Origin: Verrucomicrobiales bacterium
Lineage (GTDB): Bacteria; Verrucomicrobiota; Verrucomicrobiia; Verrucomicrobiales; DEV007
Direction: 5' to 3'
Assembly: GCA_029210205.1 (NCBI GenBank)
Contig: JARGOD010000006.1
Coordinates: forward strand, 14,474 to 65,354
Length of the DNA stretch: 50,881 nucleotides
This document shows positions 8,191-16,210 of this stretch, piece after piece. Numbering within the stretch: position 1 is the first letter of the stretch; each line of letters begins with the position of its first letter. A model generated the notes under the pieces. That model saw nothing but the letters and a program-made list of their open reading frames with translations. It was not told the DNA's origin and made no database searches. A program made the translations under genes and the position numbers.

Positions 8191-8225
8191 ATGGCGGATC
8201 GCGTGAGCGTTCCGCCATTTTGTTT
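8191..8225 (+). terminator. Intrinsic terminator after ctaC
   Basis: An 8-bp perfect stem, ATGGCGGA (8191-8198) with TCCGCCAT (8211-8218), encloses a one-base internal mismatch and an inner CGC/GCG stem closed by a GTGA (GNRA-type) loop, and is followed by TTTGTTTT. It lies 28 bases after the ctaC stop and separates the structural oxidase genes from the biogenesis genes, implying at least partial transcriptional separation. Confidence 0.85.
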
Positions 8226-8271
8226 TACAAAATGATCTCTATTCACTTATCTGAAACGTAAGATCGTATTG

Positions 8272-9420
8272 ATGAATGATGCTCCCCCCCATAGCAGGGC
8301 ATTCCAAGTTTTCTCGCGTCTCGTCGTCGTTGTTGCTGTCCTTCTTATTTGGTGGGGCGCAGCAACAACGACAAAACAGGCAGGAATGGTCTTTGCTGAC
8401 TGGCCCTTGAGTCTGGGCTCTTTTAATCCACCCGGGTGGCTGGATTATATGGTGCCATTTTTGGAGCACAGTCATCGACTATTGGCAAAGCTGGTCGGAG
8501 TCCTCGTTTTGATATTATTCACATGGGCCTATGTGCGTTCTGGTCGACAAGCGTCAGAGGTTTTCATCCTGATTCTTCTGCTCGCATTGACTCTCGGAGT
8601 GTTTATTGCTGCAGGTGACGAGCGTTTTGATGCTTCTCGGAAACAGATGTTCCTGACGATAGCTCTTGCGTTAGCCGTGCTTCCTGTCGGATGGCTTGTT
8701 TGGAGGTGGAGAGACAACTCGTGCTCCCTCGTCCAGAAGTTGTCCGCCCTTGCGCTTCTTATGGTAACCACTCAGGCAATCTTTGGTGGTTTGCGGGTGA
8801 CAGAGATTTCCGACTTTTTTGCGGTGGTTCATGGCTGCTTCGCTCAGGCATTTTTTTGTGTGCTCATTCTTATCGCAATGGCGTCAGGCAACGGGTGGGA
8901 GTCGACCGGGTTTGCCGCGAGTTCAAATCGCATACGATTAACGAAGATTGCCGGAACGGTTTTTACCGGGCTGATTTTTATACAGCTTATCCTTGGCGCA
9001 AAGATGAGGCACTTTCATCGCAGCGGTGTCCCTGATGATGATTTGTTCCTGACTCAGGGCCAGTGGATTCCCGGTTTTGAAGATCCAATTATTGCTGTTC
9101 TCTTTCTGCACAAGTTTACCGCCGTATGCGTTCTTCTTTTCGCCATTGGAATCATGATTCGCCTCTTCGGTGAACGGGAAAATGGGGATGGAAGAGATTT
9201 TAAGATGATGGCGTTGATCGTGGGACTAATCTTGTTCCAGATCATTCTCGGTCTCTCTGTCATCGGCACCGAAAAGAGTTTTTGGGTCACCAATGTTCAT
9301 GTGTTGAATGGGCTGGGCATTCTTGCGCTTTCCTTCGTTTTTTCCGTTCGCGCCTGGAGAGGTCGGAACGTAGAGTCCGACATCGCTAATTGCTCTTCAG
9401 GCGCTACCTTAAGAGCCTGA
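8272..9420 (+). CDS. ctaA: Heme A synthase (COX15/CtaA family)
   Basis: The roughly 382-residue protein with about eight helices converts heme O to heme A for the oxidase. The N-terminal half has the family pattern TTKQAGMVFADWPLSLG followed by EHSHR; further heme-ligand histidines appear in VVHGCF, FLHKFT and VTNVHVLNG, giving the expected paired His in each four-helix half. I chose ATG 8272; a TTG directly upstream (8269) is possible. It follows the terminator and precedes ctaB by 10 bases, so ctaA-ctaB-SCO form the biogenesis part of the locus. Confidence 0.9.
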   Translation: MNDAPPHSRAFQVFSRLVVVVAVLLIWWGAATTTKQAGMVFADWPLSLGSFNPPGWLDYMVPFLEHSHRLLAKLVGVLVLILFTWAYVRSGRQASEVFILILLLALTLGVFIAAGDERFDASRKQMFLTIALALAVLPVGWLVWRWRDNSCSLVQKLSALALLMVTTQAIFGGLRVTEISDFFAVVHGCFAQAFFCVLILIAMASGNGWESTGFAASSNRIRLTKIAGTVFTGLIFIQLILGAKMRHFHRSGVPDDDLFLTQGQWIPGFEDPIIAVLFLHKFTAVCVLLFAIGIMIRLFGERENGDGRDFKMMALIVGLILFQIILGLSVIGTEKSFWVTNVHVLNGLGILALSFVFSVRAWRGRNVESDIANCSSGATLRA

Positions 9421-9430
9421 TAATGTAATT

Positions 9431-10348
9431 ATGGCCTTGAACGAAACGGACTCCAAGCAGCCCCCCCCTGCCGGCCTGCTGAAGGCGATTCAGAGTGATC
9501 TTCTCGCTCTCACCAAGGCCCGTCTTAGCGTTCTTGTGGTTCTGACGGCTGTGTTCGGCTACTTTGTAGCGACGAAAACCAGTGGAACGTTTTCCGGGGC
9601 CATCCTTTGGCACATCCTCATTGGCACGATTCTCGCTGCTTTTGGAGCATCGGTCTTCAACCAGCTCATGGAGGTGGATGCTGATAAACTGATGACGCGA
9701 ACTTCGGACCGGCCGCTTCCGTCAAATCGAATGCCGAAGCCTCTCGCGTTCATTCTTGGATGGTTGCTCTCCGCCTTTGGGCTTATCCATCTGGGGGTGA
9801 TGGTCAATGTTATGGCTGCTGCGATGGGCGCAGCTACGTTGATCACTTATCTTTTCATCTATACACCGATGAAGAAGGTCTCTTCGTTCAACACGATCGT
9901 GGGTGCTGTTTCCGGTGCTTTGCCGCCTCTGATCGGCTGGGCCGGAGGAGAAAAGTCCCTTCTAAGTTTCGGCGCGTTGTTTCTCTTCCTATTGCTCTTT
10001 CTTTGGCAAATGCCTCACTTTGCTGCGATCAACTGGATGTATCGTGAGGAATATGCCAAGGGTGGATTTAAGATGTGGTCGAATGATGACGTGTCCGGCG
10101 AAAAGACTGCGAGGATTGCGGTTTTCTTTTCCATCTTAGTCGTTCTTTTTGGAGTTCTCTTTCCGCTTTTGACACCCGTAATGGCAGGGTGGGGAACGGT
10201 TCCCTGTGGACTCCTGAGCCTCGTCATGCTTTTGCTCGCGCTGAAGTTCCGAAGATCCGGAACTCGCGATGATGCGCGCCGACTCTTTTTCTACACCCTT
10301 CTTTATCTCCCCCTCATGATGATAGCAGCCTATTTAGCTTGGCTCTGA
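9431..10348 (+). CDS. ctaB: Protoheme IX farnesyltransferase (heme O synthase)
   Basis: The 305-residue UbiA-type prenyltransferase adds a farnesyl group to heme B to make heme O, the substrate of CtaA. The first Asp-rich prenyl-diphosphate site is visible as N78-x4-D83-x-D85 in NQLMEVDADKLMTRT, followed by the family RPLP stretch. The second site region is around WQMPHFAAINWMYREEY (191-207). About eight or nine helices. It lies 10 bases after ctaA and 3 bases before the SCO gene. Confidence 0.95.
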   Translation: MALNETDSKQPPPAGLLKAIQSDLLALTKARLSVLVVLTAVFGYFVATKTSGTFSGAILWHILIGTILAAFGASVFNQLMEVDADKLMTRTSDRPLPSNRMPKPLAFILGWLLSAFGLIHLGVMVNVMAAAMGAATLITYLFIYTPMKKVSSFNTIVGAVSGALPPLIGWAGGEKSLLSFGALFLFLLLFLWQMPHFAAINWMYREEYAKGGFKMWSNDDVSGEKTARIAVFFSILVVLFGVLFPLLTPVMAGWGTVPCGLLSLVMLLLALKFRRSGTRDDARRLFFYTLLYLPLMMIAAYLAWL

Positions 10349-10351
10349 GAC

Positions 10352-11104
10352 ATGGTGAAAAACGTAATTAATTTGGCTATGGATGAAAAAGCTCCCGCAA
10401 TGAGTCGCAATCAAATTATCACCTGGTGGGCGTCGATAATCGGCGTTTGTCTGGTGATAGCGTTCGGATCAATTTTTGTGACCCGTGCCTACCTCTTACG
10501 CCGCGACTACGAATTTAAAAACTGGCGACCTCCGCACATTGCCCGGCTCGAAACTGATCTCGAAGCGATTAATCGGGACGGGAAAAACGTTTCGCTTGGT
10601 GAACTGCGAAAGAAAATTTACGTTGCTGGGTATCAATACACTGATTGCCCGGCTGGTTGCCTCGGAATGGCTTCAGTCATGAAGCTGCTTGAGGAGGAGT
10701 TCGGCGATGACCCGCGGTTCCGCCTTGTTTCAATCAGCGTGAATCCAGATGGGGACACGCCCGAAAAAATGAATGCCTGGGTAAAAGAGCATGGAATAGA
10801 CTCCGAAGACTGGTGGTTTCTAACGGGGGACGGAGAGGAAATAACAAAATATATGATTTCCGAGTTCAAGTTCTATGGAACTGAAGAGGTCACCGACCCT
10901 GAACAGATTGCCTCAATCGGAGAGTTCATGCACGATACCCGCCTCGCACTTGTCGATGGGGAAGCCAACATTCGCGGATACTATGATGTCATGAATGTCC
11001 AGCGGGGCGATATGGAATACGAGCGACTCGTGCGTGAGTTGAAGATGGTGCTCGATCCTGAACTGAAGTTATCCGATTTTGATCTAGGAATCGAAGAGGA
11101 GTGA
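10352..11104 (+). CDS. SCO1/SenC-family copper chaperone
   Basis: The 250-residue protein has one N-terminal membrane helix (about 22-44) and a periplasmic thioredoxin-like domain with the copper site of the SCO family: Cys99 and Cys103 (DCPAGC) and His194 (FMHDTR). SCO proteins deliver copper to, or reduce, the CuA site of subunit II. The spacing CPxGC keeps the CxxxC pattern. It is 3 bases after ctaB and one base before the DUF420 gene, so it is part of the same transcript. Start could also be the internal ATG at 10379; 10352 is the first ATG. Confidence 0.9.
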   Translation: MVKNVINLAMDEKAPAMSRNQIITWWASIIGVCLVIAFGSIFVTRAYLLRRDYEFKNWRPPHIARLETDLEAINRDGKNVSLGELRKKIYVAGYQYTDCPAGCLGMASVMKLLEEEFGDDPRFRLVSISVNPDGDTPEKMNAWVKEHGIDSEDWWFLTGDGEEITKYMISEFKFYGTEEVTDPEQIASIGEFMHDTRLALVDGEANIRGYYDVMNVQRGDMEYERLVRELKMVLDPELKLSDFDLGIEEE

Positions 11105-11105
11105 T

Positions 11106-12206
11106 ATGGATTATTCGATTTTCCCCCCGATCAATGCAGGGTTAAACGGCTTGAGCACAATTCTATTGGTGACCGGCTTTTTTCTGATTAAATCCGGAAG
11201 GAAAGAGGCTCACAAAAAGGTAATGATCGGGGCGTTGGCGAGTTCCGCCGTCTTTCTAACCTGTTACCTCTTTTATCATTATGGTGTCGGTCACACTGAG
11301 TTTCCTAAAGAGTATCCAATCGCCCGCCGCGTCTATCTCGCGATTTTGATTCCTCACATCATTCTCGCGGTGGTGAATGTTCCTCTGATCGTTCTTCTCG
11401 TGATAGCCGCCTTTCGCGGCAGGTTCGAAAAACATAAAAAGCTTGCGAGGTATACTTTCCCCTCATGGCTTTTTGTCTCTGTGACCGGTGTAATTATCTA
11501 TTTTTTCATCTATGTCTGGTTCCCTCCCACACTGGAAGCAAAGGATTCGGAGCTTGGTTCCCTTCCGCAAAGCGACGAACGAGTTACAGTGGTCGAGGCC
11601 AGGTTTGAGTCAGGAGATTTGGTTTTTGAACCCGCCTTCCAGGTCTATCGAGCCGAAGCCGGCCAGAAAAACGTTGAGGTGAATTTCACTGTAAAGAACA
11701 CAGGGGCTGAATCCGCAAAGGTGTCACGCCTCGTCAGTGGTTGCGAGTGTCTCTACGTGGAGATTGATCAGGATCCTGTCCCACCGGGAGCGCGGGCAAT
11801 CATCACAGGTCTTTTCGATACAGAGAAATTACGTGGGCAGTCAGAAAGAAAAATTACGATCGAGTTTGAGGGTGAACGGCGTCCTGTGTTTCTCACGACC
11901 CGGATCGAGACTGAACCGGTCTACACGATCACTGAAGAAATGACTTCATGGGAAATTGGATCAAAACCGGAGACGAAGATTGTCGAGTTTCGTGTCGTTC
12001 GTGACGATCCGGTCAAGGTTCTAAGCGCTGAGAGTAAGAGAAAGGAAGTCACTTGTGAACTCGTGACAGTAGAAGAGGGACGCTCCTACGACTTACTGCT
12101 CACCCCGCAATCCACCGACATGAGTATATTGGGGATAGTCCGGATAGAAACGGACTGCGAAATTGAATCCTACGCCCGTCCCCTGGCCTACTTCTCGGTG
12201 CAATGA
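11106..12206 (+). CDS. DUF420 membrane domain fused to a DUF1573 domain
   Basis: Residues 1-140 form four hydrophobic helices with the DUF420 pattern, including the histidines in YHYGVGHTEF and IPHIIL; DUF420 proteins are usual companions of oxidase assembly genes (CtaM-like). Residues about 160-290 form a beta-rich domain with the DUF1573 pattern: VNFTVKNTG, then SGCECLYVE and PPGARAII. The rest, to 366, is a further beta-rich segment. The DUF1573 CxC lies in the expected place. DUF420 proteins are normally about 150-200 residues, so this is a fusion. It overlaps the rhodanese gene by four bases (ATGA). Confidence 0.8.
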   Translation: MDYSIFPPINAGLNGLSTILLVTGFFLIKSGRKEAHKKVMIGALASSAVFLTCYLFYHYGVGHTEFPKEYPIARRVYLAILIPHIILAVVNVPLIVLLVIAAFRGRFEKHKKLARYTFPSWLFVSVTGVIIYFFIYVWFPPTLEAKDSELGSLPQSDERVTVVEARFESGDLVFEPAFQVYRAEAGQKNVEVNFTVKNTGAESAKVSRLVSGCECLYVEIDQDPVPPGARAIITGLFDTEKLRGQSERKITIEFEGERRPVFLTTRIETEPVYTITEEMTSWEIGSKPETKIVEFRVVRDDPVKVLSAESKRKEVTCELVTVEEGRSYDLLLTPQSTDMSILGIVRIETDCEIESYARPLAYFSVQ

Positions 12207-12658
12207 AAACCTTTGGGACTGGGAAACAAGTTGTCGTCATAGTTGGTCTTTCGATCGTTGCGACTCTTTTTTCTGTAGCCTTTCATCCGAAGCGACCTTC
12301 CTGGTATCGGGTATCCAGTCCTGAGGAACTTCGCTGGCAGATTCTACCCGCGGAAATTGCTGAGCTCTCGAAGAATGATGAAATCCTGTGGGTGGATGCT
12401 CGCGAGCGCGAGAAGTTTGAGGTGGATCACATGCAGGGCGCAATCCTCCTGAATTTGGGTGAGTGGGGAGACTTGATGTTTCAGCATATGGATATTCTTC
12501 AGTCGGCATTTTCCCGGCCTGTTGTCGTCTATTGTGACACGGAGACTTGCGGAAAGAGTCAGGAAGTTGCAAAGCGCCTTCGAGAACTGATCGGGTTGGA
12601 ACCGGTCTATGTCTTAAAGGGAAGTTGGCGCGAGCTTGGTATCACTCCTGAATCTTGA
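12203..12658 (+). CDS. Membrane-anchored rhodanese-domain protein
   Basis: The 151-residue protein has an N-terminal membrane helix (about 8-27) and a single rhodanese domain with the entry motif WVDAREREKFEVDHMQGA and an active-site loop YCDTETCGKS (Cys111 and Cys116). Two cysteines in the loop, rather than one, suggest a sulfur or disulfide relay. Start ATG overlaps the previous stop, so translation is coupled to the DUF420-DUF1573 gene. A role in thiol or copper chemistry during oxidase maturation is inferred from context only. Confidence 0.85.
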   Translation: MKTFGTGKQVVVIVGLSIVATLFSVAFHPKRPSWYRVSSPEELRWQILPAEIAELSKNDEILWVDAREREKFEVDHMQGAILLNLGEWGDLMFQHMDILQSAFSRPVVVYCDTETCGKSQEVAKRLRELIGLEPVYVLKGSWRELGITPES

Positions 12659-12666
12659 GATATTCT

Positions 12667-12735
12667 GACTCTTAACCTGCCGCAACCAACCGGTGCTACG
12701 CAGGTCGGTGTTCTCACGAATCCGGTTTAAGAGTC
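12667..12735. terminator. Inverted repeat between convergent genes, likely bidirectional terminator
   Basis: GACTCTTAACC (12667-12677) pairs with GGTTTAAGAGTC (12724-12735) apart from one bulged base. The arms fill the gap between the rhodanese stop (12658) and the sulfatase stop (12736-12738) almost exactly. The loop is long (about 46 bases), so it is weaker than a classic terminator; its symmetric placement supports the call. Confidence 0.45.
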
Positions 12736-14160
12736 TCACTTTTTCACTTTCCACATGGGGTTAGGAGAGTGTGCAATTTTGAAAAAGTCTGCTGCTTCGG
12801 CGACAATTTCTGGATTTTCGAAGGCAACATCCTTCTCTTCGCCGATGTCGGTTTCCACATGATAGAGCTGAATCTCTCCAGTGAACATTGGCTCTCGAAG
12901 TGCTTTCCACGGCCCGAACCGCAGAGCCTGCTTACTTCCTCGCTCATAAAATTCCCAATAGAGGTAATCATGTTTCCTCTGACTGTCAGAATCACCAGTG
13001 AGAGTCGGGGCAAAGCTGATCGATTGTGTTTTTGGAGGAGCTTCGACGCCTGCCAATTCGCAGGCAGTGGCGATCCAATCAGTGAAACCGGCGACATGGT
13101 CAGAAATTGATCCTCTTTCAACGACGGATGGCCAGTAAGCGATCGTCGGCACGCGAATTCCACCTTCAGTAAGATCACGTTTCATCCCGCGAAGTGGCCC
13201 GTTCGCGTCAAAAAACTCAGGATCATTACCACCCTCTTTGTGATGACCATTGTCCGAACTGAAAAGGATAAGGGTACTCTCATCAATCCCAAGATCCTCC
13301 AATTGCTGAACGATCGCCCCGATATCGCGGTCCATCCGTGTGATCATTGCCGCCTGTCCTTTATCAGGATCTGGCCAGTCTTTGTCGGCGTAGATTCCAT
13401 AGTCAGGAACCTCCTGTCCGTCTCCAAGAACCCGTCCGGCTTCATTATTCGCATGTGGAATCGTCAAGGCAAGATAGAGAAAGAAAGGTGCCTCTTCTTC
13501 TGCCCGGGCGCCAATCCAATCGTGAACCTCCTCGACAAAGAGATCGTGGGAATATTCGATTTTGCCCTCTGGTGTTGCAAAGCCTGCCCCGTCCTCTGGC
13601 TTTTTGGTGGAGATCCTGACTTCCTCCCAGAGAGGAGAAGTTTTGTTTTTCAAAGGCACCACATCATTGTTCCGAATTAGAAACTCGGGGTAGAAATTGT
13701 GAGCATGACGCTGATTCAGGTAACCGAAGAAGTAGTCGAAACCTTGCTTGTTGGGATGGCCAGCTGATCCGAGCTCACCAAGGCCCCACTTCCCAATCAA
13801 AGCGGTGGAATAGCCGGCCTCCTTCATTTTTTCCGCCACAGTAACGTCAGCGTCCGGCAGGGTCTGAGCTTCGGCCGCTCCGTTTCCGCGGATCCAGCAG
13901 TTGCCCGTATCCTGTCCGGTCATGAGGACGCAGCGCGAGGGAGCGCAGACGGTGGCGCCGGCGTAAAACTGAGTGAACTTCATGCCGTCTTCTGCCATGG
14001 CATCGAGGCTCGGCGTCTTGATCTTATCCTGCCCAAAGCAACCGAGATCTCCGTAGCCAAGGTCGTCGGCGAGAATGAAGATCATATTGGGCTTCTCTGC
14101 ACCTTCGAGCAGAGGTGAAGAAAAACAGAGAAGAGCCAGTAAGCAGGAGATGATTTTCAT
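12736..14160 (-). CDS. Secreted type I sulfatase
   Basis: The 474-residue alkaline-phosphatase-fold protein has an N-terminal signal peptide (MKIISCLLALLCFSS) and the sulfatase signature CAPSR at 72-76, in which Cys72 would be oxidised to formylglycine by a maturation enzyme not seen in the window. Metal-binding Asp residues appear in LADDLGYGDLG, and the second Asp-Asn pair in FSSDNGHH. Start ATG at 14160 places the signal peptide at the N-terminus; an ATG 66 bases upstream would bury it. It is closely similar in length and motifs to the sulfatase at 44254-45654, so the two are probably paralogues. Substrate is unknown. Confidence 0.9.
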   Translation of the reverse strand: MKIISCLLALLCFSSPLLEGAEKPNMIFILADDLGYGDLGCFGQDKIKTPSLDAMAEDGMKFTQFYAGATVCAPSRCVLMTGQDTGNCWIRGNGAAEAQTLPDADVTVAEKMKEAGYSTALIGKWGLGELGSAGHPNKQGFDYFFGYLNQRHAHNFYPEFLIRNNDVVPLKNKTSPLWEEVRISTKKPEDGAGFATPEGKIEYSHDLFVEEVHDWIGARAEEEAPFFLYLALTIPHANNEAGRVLGDGQEVPDYGIYADKDWPDPDKGQAAMITRMDRDIGAIVQQLEDLGIDESTLILFSSDNGHHKEGGNDPEFFDANGPLRGMKRDLTEGGIRVPTIAYWPSVVERGSISDHVAGFTDWIATACELAGVEAPPKTQSISFAPTLTGDSDSQRKHDYLYWEFYERGSKQALRFGPWKALREPMFTGEIQLYHVETDIGEEKDVAFENPEIVAEAADFFKIAHSPNPMWKVKK

Positions 14161-14222
14161 CTTCCTATCTTGCAAGAATGCCGTCCCATTGCGATCACGA
14201 ATCAGGGGCGTGATGCCGGAGA

Positions 14223-14636
14223 TCAATGATCGAAGACGTTTCTTAAAAAATCCTCAAGTCCGTTCATCTCGAACCATTCCAAACTCCATGGATTTTCGCT
14301 GACGATTGCATCCGCTTTTTCCTGCGGAGCACGGTAGACATCGGCATCAACGATACCACCTTTGGTATGCACCTTAATTGGAACTCTTTCATAGAATGAA
14401 TCTTCATAGAGGTCCAGCCGTTGTAGTGCAGGAGCGGGGATATCGAAATAGACACGCCCGCGGACTAAGCTTTCGTGGGAAGGGCTCTCTTCCCGGATGG
14501 CGGGAAATGTCGCTCCCTTAACCGTCCAGATTGAGTGTCCTTTGAGAAACGCTTCGGTCGAATCGAGATCAGGACATTCCGTGACCAGTTCCCAGATCCG
14601 TGGGACCAGAAGAGTGCCGTAAACGAAAACATTCAT
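14223..14636 (-). CDS. Gamma-glutamylcyclotransferase-like (AIG2/GGCT) protein
   Basis: The 137-residue protein begins with the family motif FVYGTLL, which forms the glycine-rich substrate loop, followed by GATFPAI and the acidic LYEDSFYER segment whose glutamate matches the catalytic residue region of this fold. Members cleave gamma-glutamyl amines or peptides; the exact substrate cannot be read from sequence. It is encoded upstream of the sulfatase on the same strand with 62 bases between and diverges from the lipoprotein gene at 14687. Confidence 0.8.
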   Translation of the reverse strand: MNVFVYGTLLVPRIWELVTECPDLDSTEAFLKGHSIWTVKGATFPAIREESPSHESLVRGRVYFDIPAPALQRLDLYEDSFYERVPIKVHTKGGIVDADVYRAPQEKADAIVSENPWSLEWFEMNGLEDFLRNVFDH

Positions 14637-14686
14637 GCGAAAGGGAGTGTCTTGCTATTTGAACCGCTATCGCTCATTCTCGAAGA

Positions 14687-15121
14687 GTGCAAGCAGTCTC
14701 ACAGATTCTTCTTTTCAGCTCCGGGATACTTCTTCTGATGATTGGCGCAGGATGCAAGACGACCGGAAACAAAGAAGGCGAAAATGAGGCTGCGGCGACT
14801 GAGGAAACACCGGAAATGAAGATTCCGGTGGGTTCTCTACATGTCGTTCGTCAGGCCGAGAAATTTGTGTTGATACGTTCTGCACGCATCATGTCGATTG
14901 AGCCGGGTTCAGAGCTTGTGGTTGTAGCGAGCGATGGGGCGGAAACGGCAAAACTTCGCGTAAGTCCGGCACGAAAAGGTGAGTTTGTAACTGCAGATAT
15001 CATCTCCGGGATGCCACAAGTGGGTGACAAAGCACTCATGAATTACGCAGTGCAAAGACAATCGGCTAACAAGCCTGCAGAGTTCGGAGTCTCTGAGAAT
15101 GAAATCCAGGTGCTTGAATAA
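14687..15121 (+). CDS. Small predicted lipoprotein, unknown function
   Basis: The 144-residue product from GTG 14687 has a hydrophobic N-terminal stretch ending in a lipobox-like IGAGC (Cys23), then an acidic Glu-rich linker and a C-terminal region of about 95 residues with a short beta-strand pattern. No family recognised. It diverges from the cyclotransferase-like gene. The GTG start is the first in frame; no clear ribosome binding site is seen. Confidence 0.65.
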   Translation: MQAVSQILLFSSGILLLMIGAGCKTTGNKEGENEAAATEETPEMKIPVGSLHVVRQAEKFVLIRSARIMSIEPGSELVVVASDGAETAKLRVSPARKGEFVTADIISGMPQVGDKALMNYAVQRQSANKPAEFGVSENEIQVLE

Positions 15122-15198
15122 TAAAATTTGGACCGTGTTAATCCGGGAACTTAAGAGGGTGGAGTAAACTTCAGTTCTCTGCCCGGAAATTTGACGAG

Positions 15199-16209
15199 AT
15201 GACGGATGAAATGTCCAGAAAAGCAGGCGGGACAAGACGTCCGCTGGAGCGCGTTCTCAGAGTTCATGAAATGGTTTCGCGAGGTCGATTGCCAAATGCC
15301 AATGAAATAGCTCGCGAGCTTGAGGTGAGCCGTAAAACGATACTGAGGGACATTCGCTTCATGAGGGACGACCTCGGGTTGCCGCTGGTTTACGATGAAT
15401 CGCGTCATGGCTATTTCTATTCACGGCCCGTGAATGAGTTCCCTCTTTTGCAGACCTCGGCCGACGACCTTGTGGGTTTGATTCTTGCCCGCAATGCGCT
15501 CGGCCCCATGAAGGGATCGGCTCTTGAAGCAACTTTACGGAGCAGCTTTCAGCGTCTTCAAGCAACGATGAGTGATCAAGTAACGATCCCATGGTCAGAG
15601 ATAGATCAGGCGTTTTCCGTGAAGTCGACCGGAATCACGGAGAGGGATGTTTTTGTGTTCGAACGACTTGCGAAGGCGGTCCTGGAAAGCCGCGAGTTAC
15701 ACTTTGAGTACCAAAAACTCAGTGATGAAAAAGCGATGAAGCGCCGTCTCCAACCCTATCATCTTGCCGAGATAGATGGGGGTTGGTATATCATTGGGCA
15801 AGATCTGGAGCGCGGGGCTCGGAGGACGTTTGCTGTGCAGCGCATGAAGAGTGTGCATCTAACCGAGAAGCGCTTTCAGCGTTCCCACGATTTTAAGTTG
15901 GAGGACCATTTCGCCGGGAGTTTTGGTGTTTGGGCGGGGGAGGGTGAAGGTCAAAGCCAGTATGAAGTAAAAGTGCAATTCTCTGGTTTCGCTGCTCGGG
16001 TTGTTTCTGAGCGTCGATGGCATCCGAGTCAGGAGATCGAATCTCTCGTTGTGGACGGAAGTGTTATTCTGCTCACATTACAACTCACCGCTCTCGAAGA
16101 TATTGCGCGATGGATCCTTGGTTTCGGGTCTCAGGCAAAGGTACTAGGACCTCCGGAACTGCGTGAAAGAGTCTCTTCCGAGTTGAAGCTTGCGTCCTCT
16201 CAATACTGA
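15199..16209 (+). CDS. WYL-domain transcriptional regulator (YafY-like)
   Basis: The 336-residue protein has an N-terminal helix-turn-helix (about 16-65, with the ANEIARELEVSRKTILRDI pattern), a linker, and a WYL domain (about 150-245) in which the eponymous segment reads GGWYIIGQDLE, followed by a WCX-type C-terminal region. WYL domains sense a ligand, often nucleic acid related, and control stress or DNA-damage genes. The gene is convergent with the LysM gene, with a single base between stops. Its target is not visible; an upstream or distant locus is possible. Confidence 0.85.
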   Translation: MTDEMSRKAGGTRRPLERVLRVHEMVSRGRLPNANEIARELEVSRKTILRDIRFMRDDLGLPLVYDESRHGYFYSRPVNEFPLLQTSADDLVGLILARNALGPMKGSALEATLRSSFQRLQATMSDQVTIPWSEIDQAFSVKSTGITERDVFVFERLAKAVLESRELHFEYQKLSDEKAMKRRLQPYHLAEIDGGWYIIGQDLERGARRTFAVQRMKSVHLTEKRFQRSHDFKLEDHFAGSFGVWAGEGEGQSQYEVKVQFSGFAARVVSERRWHPSQEIESLVVDGSVILLTLQLTALEDIARWILGFGSQAKVLGPPELRERVSSELKLASSQY

Positions 16210-16210
16210 C

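Noticed and set aside
12744..13178. Overlapping reading frame inside the sulfatase
   Set aside because: It lies within a well-supported gene in another frame and shows no motif; the same holds for many long frames opposite GC-rich genes, such as those opposite ctaD, sbcC and the desaturase fusion.
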